Assembly (NCBI GenBank): GCA_003225615.1
Contig: QIAS01000355.1
Location: 1 to 5,972, forward strand
DNA from: Acidobacteriota bacterium
Lineage (GTDB): Bacteria; Acidobacteriota; Terriglobia; Terriglobales; Acidobacteriaceae
Direction: 5' to 3'
Length of the DNA stretch: 5,972 nucleotides
Part shown: positions 1 to 5,554 of the stretch, one piece after another
Layout: each line of letters opens with the position of its first letter
How positions within the stretch are numbered: position 1 is the first letter of the stretch
Notes under the pieces: model-generated
The model's database searches: none
Seen by the model: the letters and a program-made list of their open reading frames with translations, nothing else
Told to the model about the DNA's origin: nothing
Made by a program: the position numbers and the translations under genes

Positions 1-41
1 ATAATTTTAACAGGAACTAATCGGGGGCTTCGCTATGCAGG

Positions 42-146
42 TATTTCTTTGCGTCCTTCGCGGCACTTTTTCACCAACTTGGCGGTTAAGAGCTTTGGCT
101 CTTAACCGCCAAGATCGCAAAGGCTACGCAAAGTTCGCCAAGGAAT
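42..146. repeat. Intergenic inverted-repeat element (REP-like), copy 1
   Basis: Two divergent half-elements face each other. The right half starts CTTAACCGCCAAG (101-113) and continues with CGCAAAG and CGCCAAGG units at roughly 10-nt spacing. The left half, read on the minus strand, starts with the same 13 bases (90-78) and ends CGAAGGACGCAAAG (60-47). The centre is a perfect 16-bp hairpin (78-113). A related single copy lies at 889-921. The stretch 1-170 has no supportable gene and nothing else was seen in it. The repeat has no open reading frame of its own, so it is probably a non-autonomous dispersed repeat; this is inferred from sequence shape only. Confidence 0.7.
78..113. repeat. Perfect 16-bp inverted repeat with 4-nt loop
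   Basis: CTTGGCGGTTAAGAGC (78-93) is followed by TTTG and its exact reverse complement (98-113). It lies 58 bp beyond the stop codon of the cysteine dioxygenase gene, so it would form a strong hairpin in that transcript's 3' end. Neither strand shows a T-run after the hairpin, so it is not a standard Rho-independent terminator. It may still protect a 3' end or block read-through. Confidence 0.85.
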
Positions 147-170
147 AAAAGATCTGGTGAATGCCAAATC

Positions 171-764
171 CTAATGGCTGCTCTTCCTCGGTTTGCCGTA
201 CTCCGTCGTGTAATGCAGCTTGATCTCGCCGCAGGTTCCCTGCTCGGGGGAGTAAACCATGCAGCTGTCAAACGGGCGGGAATAGACGTGCAGGCTGACC
301 GCGCGCTGGTTGAAGTCGCGGGGATTGTAGACGCGGTGCACGGGTTCGAGCGGGTCCACGGCGCAGGGATGGGTTGGATTCATTTCCACGGTGTCGGTGG
401 GCTTGAGCTCGCATTTACCCTCGTCGATGCTCTGATGGAGCACTCGGTAGTTTTCTACCAGAAGGCGTCCTATCGGTACTGCCATCCAGCAGTTCTGGTC
501 GCGATGGTTGTGGACGGAACTCACTTGCCCGACTTCCCAGCAGATGGCTATGAGTTCGTATAACGGAGTCTTGTCGATTAGGTTGCGGGTGTAGTGCTGG
601 CGATCCCACGTCAGATACGGTTGCAGGCTGTCCGGTGCGACGGGTGTGCTCTCGAGAAAGCTAATAATCTGGTCGGTGCGTTCGAATGCGGAAGTGGGAA
701 ATTTGCGTAGTTCGGTAACAAAATCAGCAATTGACACTTGCTTAGACACCGCTTGTGAACCCAT
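171..764 (-). CDS. Cysteine dioxygenase (type I, cupin fold)
   Basis: The 197-residue product matches the cysteine dioxygenase family, which oxidises L-cysteine to cysteine sulfinate with O2 at a mononuclear non-haem iron in the cytoplasm. The iron-binding 3-His set is visible: H85 and H87 in SVHNHRDQNCW, and H143 in VHRVYN. YTRN (58-61) carries the substrate carboxylate-binding arginine R60. SLHVYSRPFDSC holds H159 and Y161, the second-shell His and catalytic Tyr. C92 occupies the place of mammalian Cys93, which forms the Cys-Tyr thioether cofactor; many bacterial homologues have Gly there. Length is normal for the family (about 200). The ATG at 764 follows a modest GGGGTG ribosome-binding site. 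queA lies 178 bp upstream in the same direction, but a separate promoter-like box precedes this gene. An alternative thiol substrate such as 3-mercaptopropionate is less likely given R60 and C92. Confidence 0.93.
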   Translation of the reverse strand: MGSQAVSKQVSIADFVTELRKFPTSAFERTDQIISFLESTPVAPDSLQPYLTWDRQHYTRNLIDKTPLYELIAICWEVGQVSSVHNHRDQNCWMAVPIGRLLVENYRVLHQSIDEGKCELKPTDTVEMNPTHPCAVDPLEPVHRVYNPRDFNQRAVSLHVYSRPFDSCMVYSPEQGTCGEIKLHYTTEYGKPRKSSH

Positions 765-765
765 G

Positions 766-784
766 TTTCACCCCGTTGGTGAAA
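766..784 (-). promoter_or_regulatory. Palindrome at the start of the cysteine dioxygenase gene, candidate operator
   Basis: TTTCACC-AACGG-GGTGAAA (minus strand) is a perfect 7-bp inverted repeat with a 5-nt centre. It ends 1 nt before the ATG and begins directly after the TATACT box. It covers the expected transcription start and includes the GGGGTG ribosome-binding site. A repressor bound here could block transcription; as RNA the hairpin could mask the ribosome-binding site. The cognate regulator is unknown. Confidence 0.55.
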
Positions 785-790
785 AGTATA
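785..790 (-). promoter_or_regulatory. -10 box of the cysteine dioxygenase gene (putative)
   Basis: TATACT on the minus strand matches TATAAT at 5 of 6 positions and ends 20 bp before the ATG. A TGGACA resembling a -35 box lies upstream with a 19-bp spacer, longer than ideal. The placement implies a very short leader of roughly 12-15 nt. Confidence 0.45.
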
Positions 791-888
791 GCGCCTTGGG
801 GTCGGGGAGTGTCCAGGGTTGGGTTTGACGTAAAGCTGCGTTCTTTCGGCGTGCTCCTCGCAAACTTTGAGAGCACGACGGAAAAGCG

Positions 889-921
889 CTTAACTGCAGA
901 GTTCGCCAAGGTAACGCAGAG
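889..921 (+). repeat. Intergenic repeat, copy 2 (diverged)
   Basis: These 33 bases align without gaps to 101-133 with 25 identities. Both begin CTTAAC-GC and carry CGCAAAG/CGCAGAG units. A 12-nt word, AGTTCGCCAAGG, occurs exactly at 132-143 and 900-911. Further CGCGGAG-like units follow to about 934. The two copies bracket the cysteine dioxygenase gene in the same orientation. Confidence 0.65.
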
Positions 922-942
922 CACGCGGAGAGAAACCATAGC

Positions 943-2037
943 TTAGTCTACTAACATGCAATCCCCGTATGAGTAGAAGCGGTAGTTTTGCTGTACTGCG
1001 TGGTTGTAGGCTTCGAGCACCACGTCCCGCCCGGCAAAGGCGCATACCAGCATCAGGAGCGTGGACCGGGGGAGGTGGAAATTGGTCAGCATGGCTCCTA
1101 CCACTTTGAAATTGAAGTCGGGGTAGATGAACAGATCGGCCTCACCGCTGCCGGGGGAGAGCTTACCCTCAGGCGATTGGCGGACAGCAAATTCCAGGGT
1201 GCGGACCGTGGTGGTGCCGACCGCTACTACTCTCCTTCCCGAATCCAGAGCTCGGTTGATAGATTCGGCTGCTTCGGGACTGATCGAAAACGACTCACTG
1301 TGCAGTTTATGGTCTTCCACCTTCTCCCCGCGCACGGGCTGAAACGTTCCCAAGCCGACGTGCAATGTGACTTCCGCTATTTCGATTCCGCGGTCCCTGA
1401 CTCGCTCAAGGAGCTCGGGAGTGAAGTGCAGTCCGGCGGTGGGGGCGGCCACGGATCCACCAGTACGGGCGTAGATGGTTTGATAGCGCTGCTGGTCTGC
1501 GGGACGATCCGGGCGGGCGATGTAGGGCGGCAGGGGAACGTGTCCAATGCGCTCAATGACGGCAAAAAAGTCGGACACGGGAGAGAAGCGGATCCGCCTC
1601 TCACCAAAGCCAGTCCGGCTCAGGACTTCGGCTTCCAGTTCGCCGTTTTCTCCAAGATAGAGGCGCTCGCCGACGCCGATCTTCCGTCCGGGGTGCACCA
1701 GGCACTCCCATTCGTTCGGGTCCTGGGAAAGCTGCCGGGTCAGCAGGACTTCCACTTTGCCCTTCAGGAACTCCTTGGCTGCCGGATTTCGCGGACTAAG
1801 GGACTGGGCCTTCACCCCGATACGCCGTCCGAAGAGGCGGGCGGGAAACACGCGGGTATTGTTAAGGACGAGCAGGTCATCCGGCCGGAGCAGGCCGGGA
1901 AAGTCACGGAATGTGACGTCTTCCGTCTTGCCCGTCGCGCGCGTGAGGTGCAGCAGTCGGGAGGAGGCTCTGTCTGCGAGCGGCTCCTGGGCGATTAATT
2001 CTTCTGGGAGGTAATAATTGAAATCCGCTACCAGCAC
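943..2037 (-). CDS. queA: S-adenosylmethionine:tRNA ribosyltransferase-isomerase QueA
   Basis: QueA moves and isomerises the ribosyl part of S-adenosylmethionine onto preQ1 at the wobble base of tRNAs with GUN anticodons, giving epoxyqueuosine, the penultimate step of queuosine synthesis in the cytoplasm. Family signatures run through the 364 residues: [16 protein letters not shown] near the N-terminus, [11 protein letters not shown] (58-68), PTAGLHF (199-205), [10 protein letters not shown] (226-235), [14 protein letters not shown] (318-331) and [12 protein letters not shown] (352-363). Length fits the family (about 340-360). The frame stays open to a GTG at 2136, but those 33 extra residues do not resemble QueA, so the GTG at 2037 is preferred. 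No Shine-Dalgarno precedes it; a perfect TATAAT sits 6 nt upstream, suggesting a leaderless message. No other queuosine gene is in the window. Confidence 0.96.
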   Translation of the reverse strand: MLVADFNYYLPEELIAQEPLADRASSRLLHLTRATGKTEDVTFRDFPGLLRPDDLLVLNNTRVFPARLFGRRIGVKAQSLSPRNPAAKEFLKGKVEVLLTRQLSQDPNEWECLVHPGRKIGVGERLYLGENGELEAEVLSRTGFGERRIRFSPVSDFFAVIERIGHVPLPPYIARPDRPADQQRYQTIYARTGGSVAAPTAGLHFTPELLERVRDRGIEIAEVTLHVGLGTFQPVRGEKVEDHKLHSESFSISPEAAESINRALDSGRRVVAVGTTTVRTLEFAVRQSPEGKLSPGSGEADLFIYPDFNFKVVGAMLTNFHLPRSTLLMLVCAFAGRDVVLEAYNHAVQQNYRFYSYGDCMLVD

Positions 2038-2043
2038 GGGCTG

Positions 2044-2049
2044 ATTATA
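2044..2049 (-). promoter_or_regulatory. -10 box of queA (putative, leaderless start)
   Basis: A consensus TATAAT on the minus strand is separated from the GTG at 2037 by CAGCCC. That is the normal distance from a -10 box to a transcription start, so +1 would fall at or next to the start codon. No convincing -35 box is seen 15-19 bp further up, so the promoter may be weak or helped by an activator. Confidence 0.5.
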
Positions 2050-2070
2050 GAGAGATTTCCCGACCAGCCG

Positions 2071-2102
2071 ACTGGATTGCGGCCTACAGTGTGCAATCCA
2101 GT
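2071..2102. repeat. Perfect 10-bp inverted repeat in the divergent queA/aldolase region
   Basis: ACTGGATTGC (2071-2080) and GCAATCCAGT (2093-2102) are exact reverse complements 12 nt apart. A smaller CCAG/CTGG inverted repeat (2064-2067 with 2072-2075) shares bases with the left arm, so the two hairpins exclude each other in RNA. If queA transcription starts near 2037, the repeat lies about 34-65 bp upstream, a usual place for an activator site. The rest of 2038-2224 has short GGTAC/GTACC palindromes (2167-2181) and no gene. Confidence 0.6.
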
Positions 2103-2224
2103 GCAACCCGAAACAAAAATCTGTGATCAAAAGCACTTACTTTTCGTTATCAGATTGTGTGTGACCGGTACGTGCGGTACCATACCGGAACCGAACTTGG
2201 GGCAGCCCACCGCAAGTCAATCCC

Positions 2225-3004
2225 ATGAGCAGTGAACGCCAATACCGGAAGCAGATCGTCCACTACGGGCATATGCTGCATGAGCGCGGCCTGGTGGCTG
2301 CCACGGATGGGAATCTTTCCGTTCGACTCGACAGTGGCCGTATTCTGGTTACGCCCACGGCCATGAGCAAAGGCATGATGCGCCCTTCCGACATGGTTAT
2401 CGTGGACATGGAAGGCCATCGCATAGCCGGGCGGCGGAACGTGTCGAGTGAGATCGGCATGCACCTGCTGATTTACCGGCTGCGCCCGGACGTGAATGGC
2501 ATCGTGCACGCACATCCGCCGACGGCAACGGGTTTTGCGGCCTGTGGTAAAGCCCTCACCCAGCCGCTGGTTTGTGAAGTGGTCATCGGTCTGGGCTGCA
2601 TTCCACTGGCGCAATACGGAACGCCCGGTACACCGGAATTGGCTGACGCTCTCGAACCGCTCGTGCCGCAGTACGACGCCATCTTGATGAAGAACCATGG
2701 AGTGGTGACCTACGGCGCCGATCTGGCTTGCGCGTACATGAAAATGGAAACGGTGGAGCACTTCGCCAAGATCACGCTGGTCTCGCATCTGCTAGGGCAG
2801 GAGCAGCCGCTCAATGATCAGGAAGTCGAGAAGCTGATCGTTGCGCGCAGCAAATATGAGGGGGCAAAGTCTGCTGCGCCCATGCCGCTCGCTAATGGGG
2901 CGGGAAACGGCGAGCGCAGCAGAGATGTGCAGGCCGCGAGGGAATCGAGCTCACAGCGCGCCACTTCCTCTCACTCTCAGCGAACTTCTTCCCGACATCG
3001 CTAA
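2225..3004 (+). CDS. Class II aldolase/adducin family protein
   Basis: The 259-residue product belongs to the zinc-dependent class II aldolase/adducin family (L-fuculose-phosphate aldolase and ribulose-phosphate 4-epimerase relatives), cytoplasmic enzymes acting on phosphorylated sugars. TDGN (27-30) fits the phosphate-binding turn, E76 in SSEIGMH fits the catalytic acid, and H95, H97 (HAHPP) and H158 (KNHGVVTYG) fit the three zinc ligands. The fold ends near residue 212. About 47 further residues are rich in Ser, Arg and Ala and look disordered, which is unusual for the family. The ATG at 2225 is the first possible start, since an in-frame stop lies at 2162; its Shine-Dalgarno is poor. The gene is divergent from queA and converges on btuB. 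The real substrate cannot be told: aldolase, epimerase or dehydratase activity are all possible. Confidence 0.88.
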   Translation: MSSERQYRKQIVHYGHMLHERGLVAATDGNLSVRLDSGRILVTPTAMSKGMMRPSDMVIVDMEGHRIAGRRNVSSEIGMHLLIYRLRPDVNGIVHAHPPTATGFAACGKALTQPLVCEVVIGLGCIPLAQYGTPGTPELADALEPLVPQYDAILMKNHGVVTYGADLACAYMKMETVEHFAKITLVSHLLGQEQPLNDQEVEKLIVARSKYEGAKSAAPMPLANGAGNGERSRDVQAARESSSQRATSSHSQRTSSRHR

Positions 3005-3008
3005 ATTA

Positions 3009-5201
3009 TTATTCTCCTCCGATTCGGAATCGCATTCCCGCTCGAAAATTGATGCGCAGCGCGGGATAGCCTACGACTTCCTCGTAATGCTTATTGAGGG
3101 CGTTCTCCACGTTGGCATACAGGCTCACGTGTGAATTGATCGCGTACCAGCCACCCAGATCCACGCGGGCGTACCCGGCGGCATGGTTAAAGCCAAAGCC
3201 TAGAAAATCCGAATCTGGACGCCGGCCTATGAAGCTGCCGCCCACGTTCCCGCCCCAACGGTTGCCGAGATAGGTCAACAGCAAACTGCCGGAGTGTTTT
3301 GGCCGCCGGATGAATGGCTGCCCGGCCGCGACCAGCGGATCGAAGGCAAATGGCGCCTGCAGGATTTGCGTGGAGGTGTAGTTGTATGCCGCATCGAAGG
3401 AGAGGCGCGAGATGGGGCGTCCGTGCAACTCGAACTCGGCGCCGTGGGCTATGGATTTGTCTACATTCACGTATTGCCCAATAAAGGTTATGGGATTGGT
3501 GGCAAACTCAATCTGGTGACGGAAGAGGTTGTTGTAATACAAAGCGCGCAGCGCGTACCTTCCGCCCAGCAGACTCTGCTCGAGTCCCGTCTCGAAGGCG
3601 CGATTTTCCTCGGCTTTGAGGTTCGGATTCGGAATTACAAAGGGGCCGTTGGCAAAAGATTCTTCCAGGCGGGGCTCCTTGATTCCGGTTGCGTAGGAGA
3701 ATCGAAAGCGAGTGCCAGACAACAGTGAACCGCCCTTCAAAGCCTGCCAGGTGAGCGCGATGCGCGGCACGGCTTTGTTGCCGAAGGTAGTGTTGTGGAC
3801 GAAGCGTACGCCGCCGACTAATGACACCCGTCCCAGCGTTACAAGCTGCTGAACATATGCGGCATCGTTCAGCCGCAGGCCGTGAGTGACAGGCGGCGAA
3901 TCCAGATCTCCGATAAATCCGTTCTCGTCTTCAAATTGGTAGCCGACGATAGTGTGCGCCCAGGTGCGCTCCAGGTAGTTGCCCTCGTATTCGAACCCCG
4001 CGCGGTTCATGTCGGTGAGAATGTGAAATGGAAAATCGATGTTGCCGAACGCGGGGGAAACGCGGGCCGGCTCCATGACGTCGTCTTCGTTCAGTCTCTT
4101 GTGGTGGTACTCGAAGCCAGTAAAGCGATGCTGCCAACGAGAGGGCCCGGCAAGGGTCAGTTCCGCGCTGCCCAGCAAATTGTTTTGCCGCGCGCGCTGC
4201 TCCATGTCCGGCGGAATCAGCGGCTGTCCGTTGAAGTTCCATTCCCCCTGTACCCCGGTGCGACTGTTGGAATGCCGCGTGCGCACCCGGAACAAGGCGC
4301 GATCGCTTAACCGGATACCGATGTTTGCGCCTTGCAGTGAGTTGGAATAATCATCGTTCACGCCCTGGCCGCTGGTATTGAACTGGTCGGCAAAAAGGTT
4401 GTAGTCGAACGGGCTGCGCGCGCCCGAAACCGTTACAAATCCATGCGCAGTCGATAAATTTCCCCCGTCCGCGCCGAAGCGAAATTCGGGAATTTCGGTG
4501 CTGCCCACACGGGCGAAGACCTGCACCACACTCGTCATCGCGTCAGACCCGTACAGGGTGCTTTGCGCGCCGCGGAGGAATTCGATCCGCTCCGCTCCTT
4601 CGAGCGGGACTGTACCGAAGTCGAAGGTTCCACCCGGCTCATTAACCGGAACGCCGTCGATAATGACTTTGTTGTAGCGGGAATCTCCGCCGCGCACGAA
4701 CAGGGAGGACAGGGCGCCTCGCTGTCCTGCGGCGGCGACCACGGCTCCGGGCAAAAAGCGGAGCGCGTCGCTGGCCGACACGGGCTGCATGGTTTGCAAC
4801 TGACCGGTTTCGAGTGTGGCCACGCTCGAGCCGGTTTCTTGCTCCGAAACAGGCCAGCGCGTGGCGCTGACCACGACTGTTTCTATGGGCGTGGCTACGG
4901 TTAATTGTACGGTCACCGAAGAATCGCGAGAAATCAGAATTTCCTGTTTATTCTGCGGTGCAAAGCCGGGCGCCAGCACCTGTACCGAATAGCGTCCCGC
5001 CGGCAATCCGGTAAAGGTGGCGAGGCCTTCGCCGGAGGTGGTTTGCAAGCCGAATGGAACCGACGAGCCTTGCGGCAGTAAAGACACTTGTGCGCCTGCT
5101 ACGGCGGCAGTGCGCGGATCTACAACTTTGATCTTGAGCTCGGTGGCGGAAGCCGCTGTAAGAAGAATGGAGAAAGCCAGAAGAGCGCGAATCGAATTCA
5201 T
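3009..5201 (-). CDS. btuB: TonB-dependent outer-membrane receptor, vitamin B12 transporter (BtuB-type)
   Basis: This 730-residue precursor is a TonB-dependent beta-barrel transporter. A signal peptide (1-19, ending ASA) is followed by a carboxypeptidase-regulatory-like Ig-fold domain (about 21-100; FTGLPAGRYSVQVLAPGF), then a TonB-box-like ETVVVSATR (107-115). The plug (about 118-233) has LRFLPG, LFVRGG, IIDGVPVN and RIEFLRGAQSTLYGSDAM, close in pattern to E. coli BtuB. The remainder is barrel, ending NVENALNKHYEEVVGYPALRINFRAGMRFRI, again BtuB-like. It is longer than E. coli BtuB (about 610) mostly because of the extra N-terminal domain. The ATG at 5201 is chosen because AAAGGAGG lies 5 nt upstream and a signal peptide follows; the longer open frame to 5375 merely translates the riboswitch. 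Cobalamin as substrate rests mainly on that riboswitch; a cobalamin precursor or analogue is possible. No btuFCD genes are visible. Confidence 0.92.
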   Translation of the reverse strand: MNSIRALLAFSILLTAASATELKIKVVDPRTAAVAGAQVSLLPQGSSVPFGLQTTSGEGLATFTGLPAGRYSVQVLAPGFAPQNKQEILISRDSSVTVQLTVATPIETVVVSATRWPVSEQETGSSVATLETGQLQTMQPVSASDALRFLPGAVVAAAGQRGALSSLFVRGGDSRYNKVIIDGVPVNEPGGTFDFGTVPLEGAERIEFLRGAQSTLYGSDAMTSVVQVFARVGSTEIPEFRFGADGGNLSTAHGFVTVSGARSPFDYNLFADQFNTSGQGVNDDYSNSLQGANIGIRLSDRALFRVRTRHSNSRTGVQGEWNFNGQPLIPPDMEQRARQNNLLGSAELTLAGPSRWQHRFTGFEYHHKRLNEDDVMEPARVSPAFGNIDFPFHILTDMNRAGFEYEGNYLERTWAHTIVGYQFEDENGFIGDLDSPPVTHGLRLNDAAYVQQLVTLGRVSLVGGVRFVHNTTFGNKAVPRIALTWQALKGGSLLSGTRFRFSYATGIKEPRLEESFANGPFVIPNPNLKAEENRAFETGLEQSLLGGRYALRALYYNNLFRHQIEFATNPITFIGQYVNVDKSIAHGAEFELHGRPISRLSFDAAYNYTSTQILQAPFAFDPLVAAGQPFIRRPKHSGSLLLTYLGNRWGGNVGGSFIGRRPDSDFLGFGFNHAAGYARVDLGGWYAINSHVSLYANVENALNKHYEEVVGYPALRINFRAGMRFRIGGE

Positions 5202-5226
5202 GCAATCCTCCTTTGCACGCGAAAGG
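5199..5226 (-). promoter_or_regulatory. btuB: Expression platform of the B12 riboswitch (start-codon and ribosome-binding-site hairpins)
   Basis: Two overlapping hairpins are possible on the minus strand. CGTGCAA (5219-5213) can pair with TTGCATG (5205-5199, one G-U pair), putting the AUG in the stem and AGGAGGA in the loop. Alternatively CCTTT (5226-5222) pairs with AAAGG of the ribosome-binding site (5214-5210). Both hide initiation signals, pointing to translational control. TTTCGC (5224-5219) is complementary to GCGAAA in the presumed P5 loop (5317-5312), a candidate for the kissing interaction known in this riboswitch class. Confidence 0.6.
5207..5214 (-). promoter_or_regulatory. Strong ribosome-binding site of btuB
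   Basis: AAAGGAGG on the minus strand lies 5 nt before the ATG at 5201. It is by far the best Shine-Dalgarno in the window and settles the start of the receptor gene. Confidence 0.9.
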
Positions 5227-5239
5227 GGTTGATGGTAGG

Positions 5240-5419
5240 GGTTCGCGCCGGTCTCCTGGCTTTGCGAGTAAGGACGTGAGTCCGAACAGCACAACCGCTC
5301 TTCCCAGGGTGTTTCGCCCCAGTGGACGGCTGCAGTGTCCTCGCTTACAGTTGCGCGGCAGCGCGGGATTTGCACCCGCTTCCCAAAATCCTCATGTGGA
5401 GATGAGGAGTGCGCGAACC
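5240..5419 (-). promoter_or_regulatory. Cobalamin (B12) riboswitch aptamer
   Basis: Read on the minus strand this is a textbook cobalamin aptamer. A closing P1 helix pairs GGTTCGCGC (5419-5411) with GCGCGAACC (5248-5240), nine perfect pairs. GGGAAGCGGGTGCAAATCC and the following GCGCAACTGTAAGCG match the conserved 5' core. CCACTG and TGGGAAG flank the P5 hairpin with GCGAAACA in its loop. The B12 box GCCAGGAGACCGGC occupies 5260-5247. The P5 flanks and peripheral stems suggest the adenosylcobalamin-type class I form. It sits between a strong promoter and a TonB receptor gene, so ligand binding is expected to lower receptor synthesis. Confidence 0.97.
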
Positions 5420-5453
5420 TAATTTTTTGAAAGAGCAGAAAAATCGTGCACAG

Positions 5454-5482
5454 ACTTTACTCGTGGAGGCGGCTAGTGTCAA
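5454..5482 (-). promoter_or_regulatory. Promoter of the B12 riboswitch-btuB transcript
   Basis: A consensus -35 TTGACA (5482-5477) is followed after exactly 17 bp by TAAAGT (5459-5454; 4 of 6 to TATAAT). Transcription would start near 5447, some 28 nt before the aptamer, giving a leader of about 246 nt. The rest of 5420-5554 shows only short palindromes and no gene. Confidence 0.75.
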
Positions 5483-5554
5483 ATCGAGTTGTGAAAATGA
5501 CTCGTTGCGAGAATAAGAGATTCTAGGAATAGCGCGTGGGATAAGCGAAAACGG

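Noticed and set aside
850..877. 7-bp inverted repeat CGTGCTC/GAGCACG downstream of queA as a Rho-independent terminator.
   Set aside because: The loop is 14 nt and no T-run follows on the minus strand; it may be chance.
988..1998. A 336-codon open frame on the plus strand.
   Set aside because: It lies wholly antisense to queA, whose family motifs are unmistakable. Its translation is low in recognisable domains and is a by-product of GC-rich codon positions.
2038..2110. preQ1 riboswitch upstream of queA.
   Set aside because: A hairpin exists, but the short conserved preQ1 loop and A-rich tail are not present, and the -10 box lies between hairpin and start.
2038..2136. N-terminal extension of QueA by 33 codons to a GTG at 2136.
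   Set aside because: The extra residues do not resemble QueA, contain the 10-bp inverted repeat and TATAAT box, and no Shine-Dalgarno precedes that GTG.
2155..2183. TTGTGT-17-TACCAT as a promoter for the aldolase gene.
   Set aside because: Only 3 and 4 of 6 bases match consensus; spacing alone is not enough to call it.
2150..2788. A 212-codon open frame on the minus strand, antisense to the aldolase gene.
   Set aside because: The plus-strand protein has the complete zinc and catalytic set. The minus product is His/Arg-rich with no recognisable domain.
5202..5375. N-terminal extension of the TonB receptor frame by 58 codons.
   Set aside because: These codons translate the cobalamin aptamer. 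The strong ribosome-binding site and signal peptide both place the start at 5201.
5501..5511. CTCG-TTG-CGAG hairpin between the hypothetical gene and the btuB promoter as a terminator.
   Set aside because: A 4-bp stem followed only by TCATTTTC is too weak to call.
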